A stretch of DNA of 64,000 bases from Schistocephalus solidus (taxonomy: Eukaryota > Platyhelminthes > Cestoda > Diphyllobothriidea > Diphyllobothriidae): assembly GCA_017591395.1 (NCBI GenBank), contig WEDG01004185.1, positions 62,001 through 126,000 on the forward strand, in the 5' to 3' direction. A program made the position numbers and the translations under genes. Below are positions 62,191 to 64,000 of the stretch, one piece after another. The notes under the pieces are model-generated. The model was given only the letters and a program-made list of their open reading frames with translations. It ran no database searches and was not told where the DNA came from. The stretch's first letter is position 1. Every line of letters starts with the position of its first letter.

Positions 62191-64000
62191 GATGTTGTGA
62201 GATTGTTGTTGCATTGAGTTCGAAGATGTCCGACCAAGCCGATTCGTGCACGGATTTTTCGTGGACAGCGTGGGCATGCGAGAAGAGCATGGGCATCGGC
62301 CGTCTTGGTCCGGGGCGCTGGTGACTTTCGTGCCGCTCTTTTGGCCTTGGCGGTAGCTATCCGGTTGGTCTCATAGATTGCTGGACCAGTCTCCACGGAT
62401 TTTCTCCATGCCATTCTTTCCTGAGTGAGGTCCTTCCAGGTCGCCGGGTTGATTTGCAGTTGCTTCAGAGATTTCTTCAAAGTGTCCTTGAATCAGCGTT
62501 TTCGACCTCCCTGTCGGCGAGCACCTGTAGAGACATATCCGTAGAAAAGTCGTTCGGGTAGTCGCTCGTTGTCCGTTCTTACCAGGTGACCGCTCCATCG
62601 CAGTGCACTTGCCTCAGCATGGCGTGGATGCTGAGGATTCCGGTCCACTCCAGGACTTCCGTGTCCGGGATCCTGTCTTGCCATCTCAGCTTCAGTATTC
62701 TGCGGAGGTAGCTGAGATGGAAGTGATTAAGCTTCCTGGCTTGGTTCGAGTAGACGGTCCAAGTTTCCGCTCCGTAATGGAGTGTCGTCAAGACGACGGC
62801 CTTGTGCATCTTCAGTTTTGTGTTCAGGTGAATACCGTTGCGATTCCACACGGAGGCCTACAGCCGGCCGAAGGCCTGAATAGCTTTGGAGATCCTTTGG
62901 GCAACCTCGTAATCGATTCTCGTGTGGCGTGACAGCGTGCTTCCTAGATAAGCGAAGGTTTCCACATTTTTGAGTTGAGCACCGTTGACATTGATTCGGA
63001 GTGCAATGTATTCCGCGCTGGGTGGCGGCTGGGGCATGACAACCGTTTTGGCTGTACTGATTGTTAATCCAAAAGTGTCGTAGCCTGTGGCGAAGAGGTC
63101 CATGTTCCTTTGCACTTCCTCTTCCGCCACGGTGTTAAGGGCGCATTCGTCTGCGAAGAGCAAGTCATGGACTTTAGTCGTAGACACACGCGTTTAAGCC
63201 AGCATACGGCGACAGTTGAGAAGTTGTCCGTCAGTTCTATAGGCGATGTGGATCCCAGGCTGCTCATCACGGTAGGCATCCATCAGCATAGCCGAGAATA
63301 TGAAACTGAACAGGGTGGGGGGCCAATACGAAGCTCTGCTTCACTCCGTTTGTCACTGCAAATGCTTCGGAAAACGTCTCGTTGTCATTGGCGCACGCCG
63401 TCATCCCGTCATGATACTGGCGCATCATGCGCATGAACCGCTCAGGACAGCCGAATTTCTGCATGAATTTCCACAATCCGTCGCAATTCACCGTGTCAAA
63501 GGCTTTCGTCAGATCAACGACGGTAGTGTAAAGGTGATTTGGCATCTCATGACACTTCTCCAGTAGCTAGCGGTCGGCAGAGATCATGTCGTTTGTTCCG
63601 CGGTATCGGCGGAAGCCACAGTGGCTTTCCGGTAGCAGGCGCTGCTCTAGGTGACCGTTCAGACGATTGAGAAGGATACGGGCGAAGATATTCCCGACGA
63701 TGTTCAGCAACGAGATGCCTCTGTGATTATCAAAGAGTTGCCGGTTCCCCTTCCGCATATAGAGATGGACGATGGTCGCGTCTTTTAAATCCTGAGGAAC
63801 TTTTCCTTGGCGCCACATCTCTTGGAAGAGTGTTGTGAGTTCTGCCATCAGTCGGGGCCCGCCGTGCTTGTACACTTCCGTTGGGATCGCGTCGGATCCC
63901 GGTGCTTTACCGCTCGAAATCTGATGCACGGCCCGGATGGTTTCTGGTAGGGAAGGCGGCAGACTCAGGTCATTGTTTGTGTCCACTTGAGGGAGTCGGC
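62191..64000 (-). mobile_element. RTE-like LINE reverse transcriptase, runs off right edge
   Basis: On the - strand: an early RT block (SSGKAPGSDAIPTEVYKHGG near 63,850-63,910), LWRQGKVPQDLKDATIV-type block near 63,790, LLNRLNGHLEQRLLPESHCGFR near 63,610-63,680, VDLTKAFDTVNCDGLWKFM near 63,470-63,520 (first catalytic Asp kept), AVTNGVKQ near 63,340, and the catalytic box near 63,155 as LFADECAL instead of FADDCAL. LYLGSTLSR-type block near 62,935, [12 protein letters not shown] near 62,795, [12 protein letters not shown] near 62,690, and the linker ANRIATAKAKRAARKSPAP near 62,350 follow. It ends with one C-x2-C...H-x4-C finger (CPRC...HLRTQC near 62,225-62,285), after which family A begins. 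Frames break at about 63,560, 63,265, 63,190, 62,855 and 62,490. Confidence 0.9.

Noticed and set aside
1..64000. CRISPR arrays, bacterial operons, phage genes
   Set aside because: I looked for regularly spaced short repeats and prokaryotic gene layout and found neither. The spliced genes and retrotransposons show this is eukaryotic DNA.

Overview
This is a stretch of animal nuclear DNA, most likely from a flatworm and best matching a diphyllobothriid-type tapeworm. The organism call is an inference. It rests on long introns, few genes, intermediate GC content, and a dense mix of CR1-like and RTE-like LINEs, Ty3/gypsy elements and tRNA-derived repeats. There is no bacterial gene organisation.

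Only two host genes are recognisable, both on the + strand. NUP62, the FG-repeat and coiled-coil nucleoporin of the nuclear pore, has coding exons at 43829-44860 and 46568-46925 and a tentative last exon at 49832-49923. WDR83 (MORG1), a WD40 scaffold protein, has coding exons at 52123-52131 (small and tentative), 52274-52510, 54681-54917 and 59704-59809. Its remaining blades lie beyond the right edge. Exon joins were set by splice motifs, reading phase and collinearity with the animal proteins.

Nearly everything else is layered transposon debris. Region 1-6.6 kb holds a dead + strand gypsy pol split by a - strand CR1-like LINE, which is itself split by a hAT-type MITE with a near-perfect 8-bp target duplication. 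Region 6.8-15.3 kb holds several RTE-like LINE pieces; one carries a C-terminal C2H2 zinc-finger array. Region 16.3-21.9 kb is a gypsy element with both LTRs, a leucine-tRNA-type primer site and frameshifted gag/pro/pol. Region 22.7-35.8 kb holds CR1 fragments, a second gypsy fragment, and one near-complete CR1 element interrupted by another CR1 copy. A degenerate 28S rRNA fragment follows at 35.8-36.5 kb, ending 6 nt before the classical R2 retrotransposon target position. Region 37.1-41.4 kb holds a second LINE family. From 45.9 kb to the right end, the two genes' introns and flanks carry a mid-repetitive family (here called family A) and a tRNA-derived SINE-like family, including a 67-bp perfect inverted repeat. 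An RTE LINE runs off the right edge.

The items most worth following up are the SINE-like sequence that may supply the NUP62 C terminus, the head-to-head SINE cluster, the 3' terminal stem-loop of the CR1 copies with changes on both sides of the stem, the RTE LINE with a zinc-finger tail, and the rDNA fragment. All alignments and mismatch counts were made by eye.
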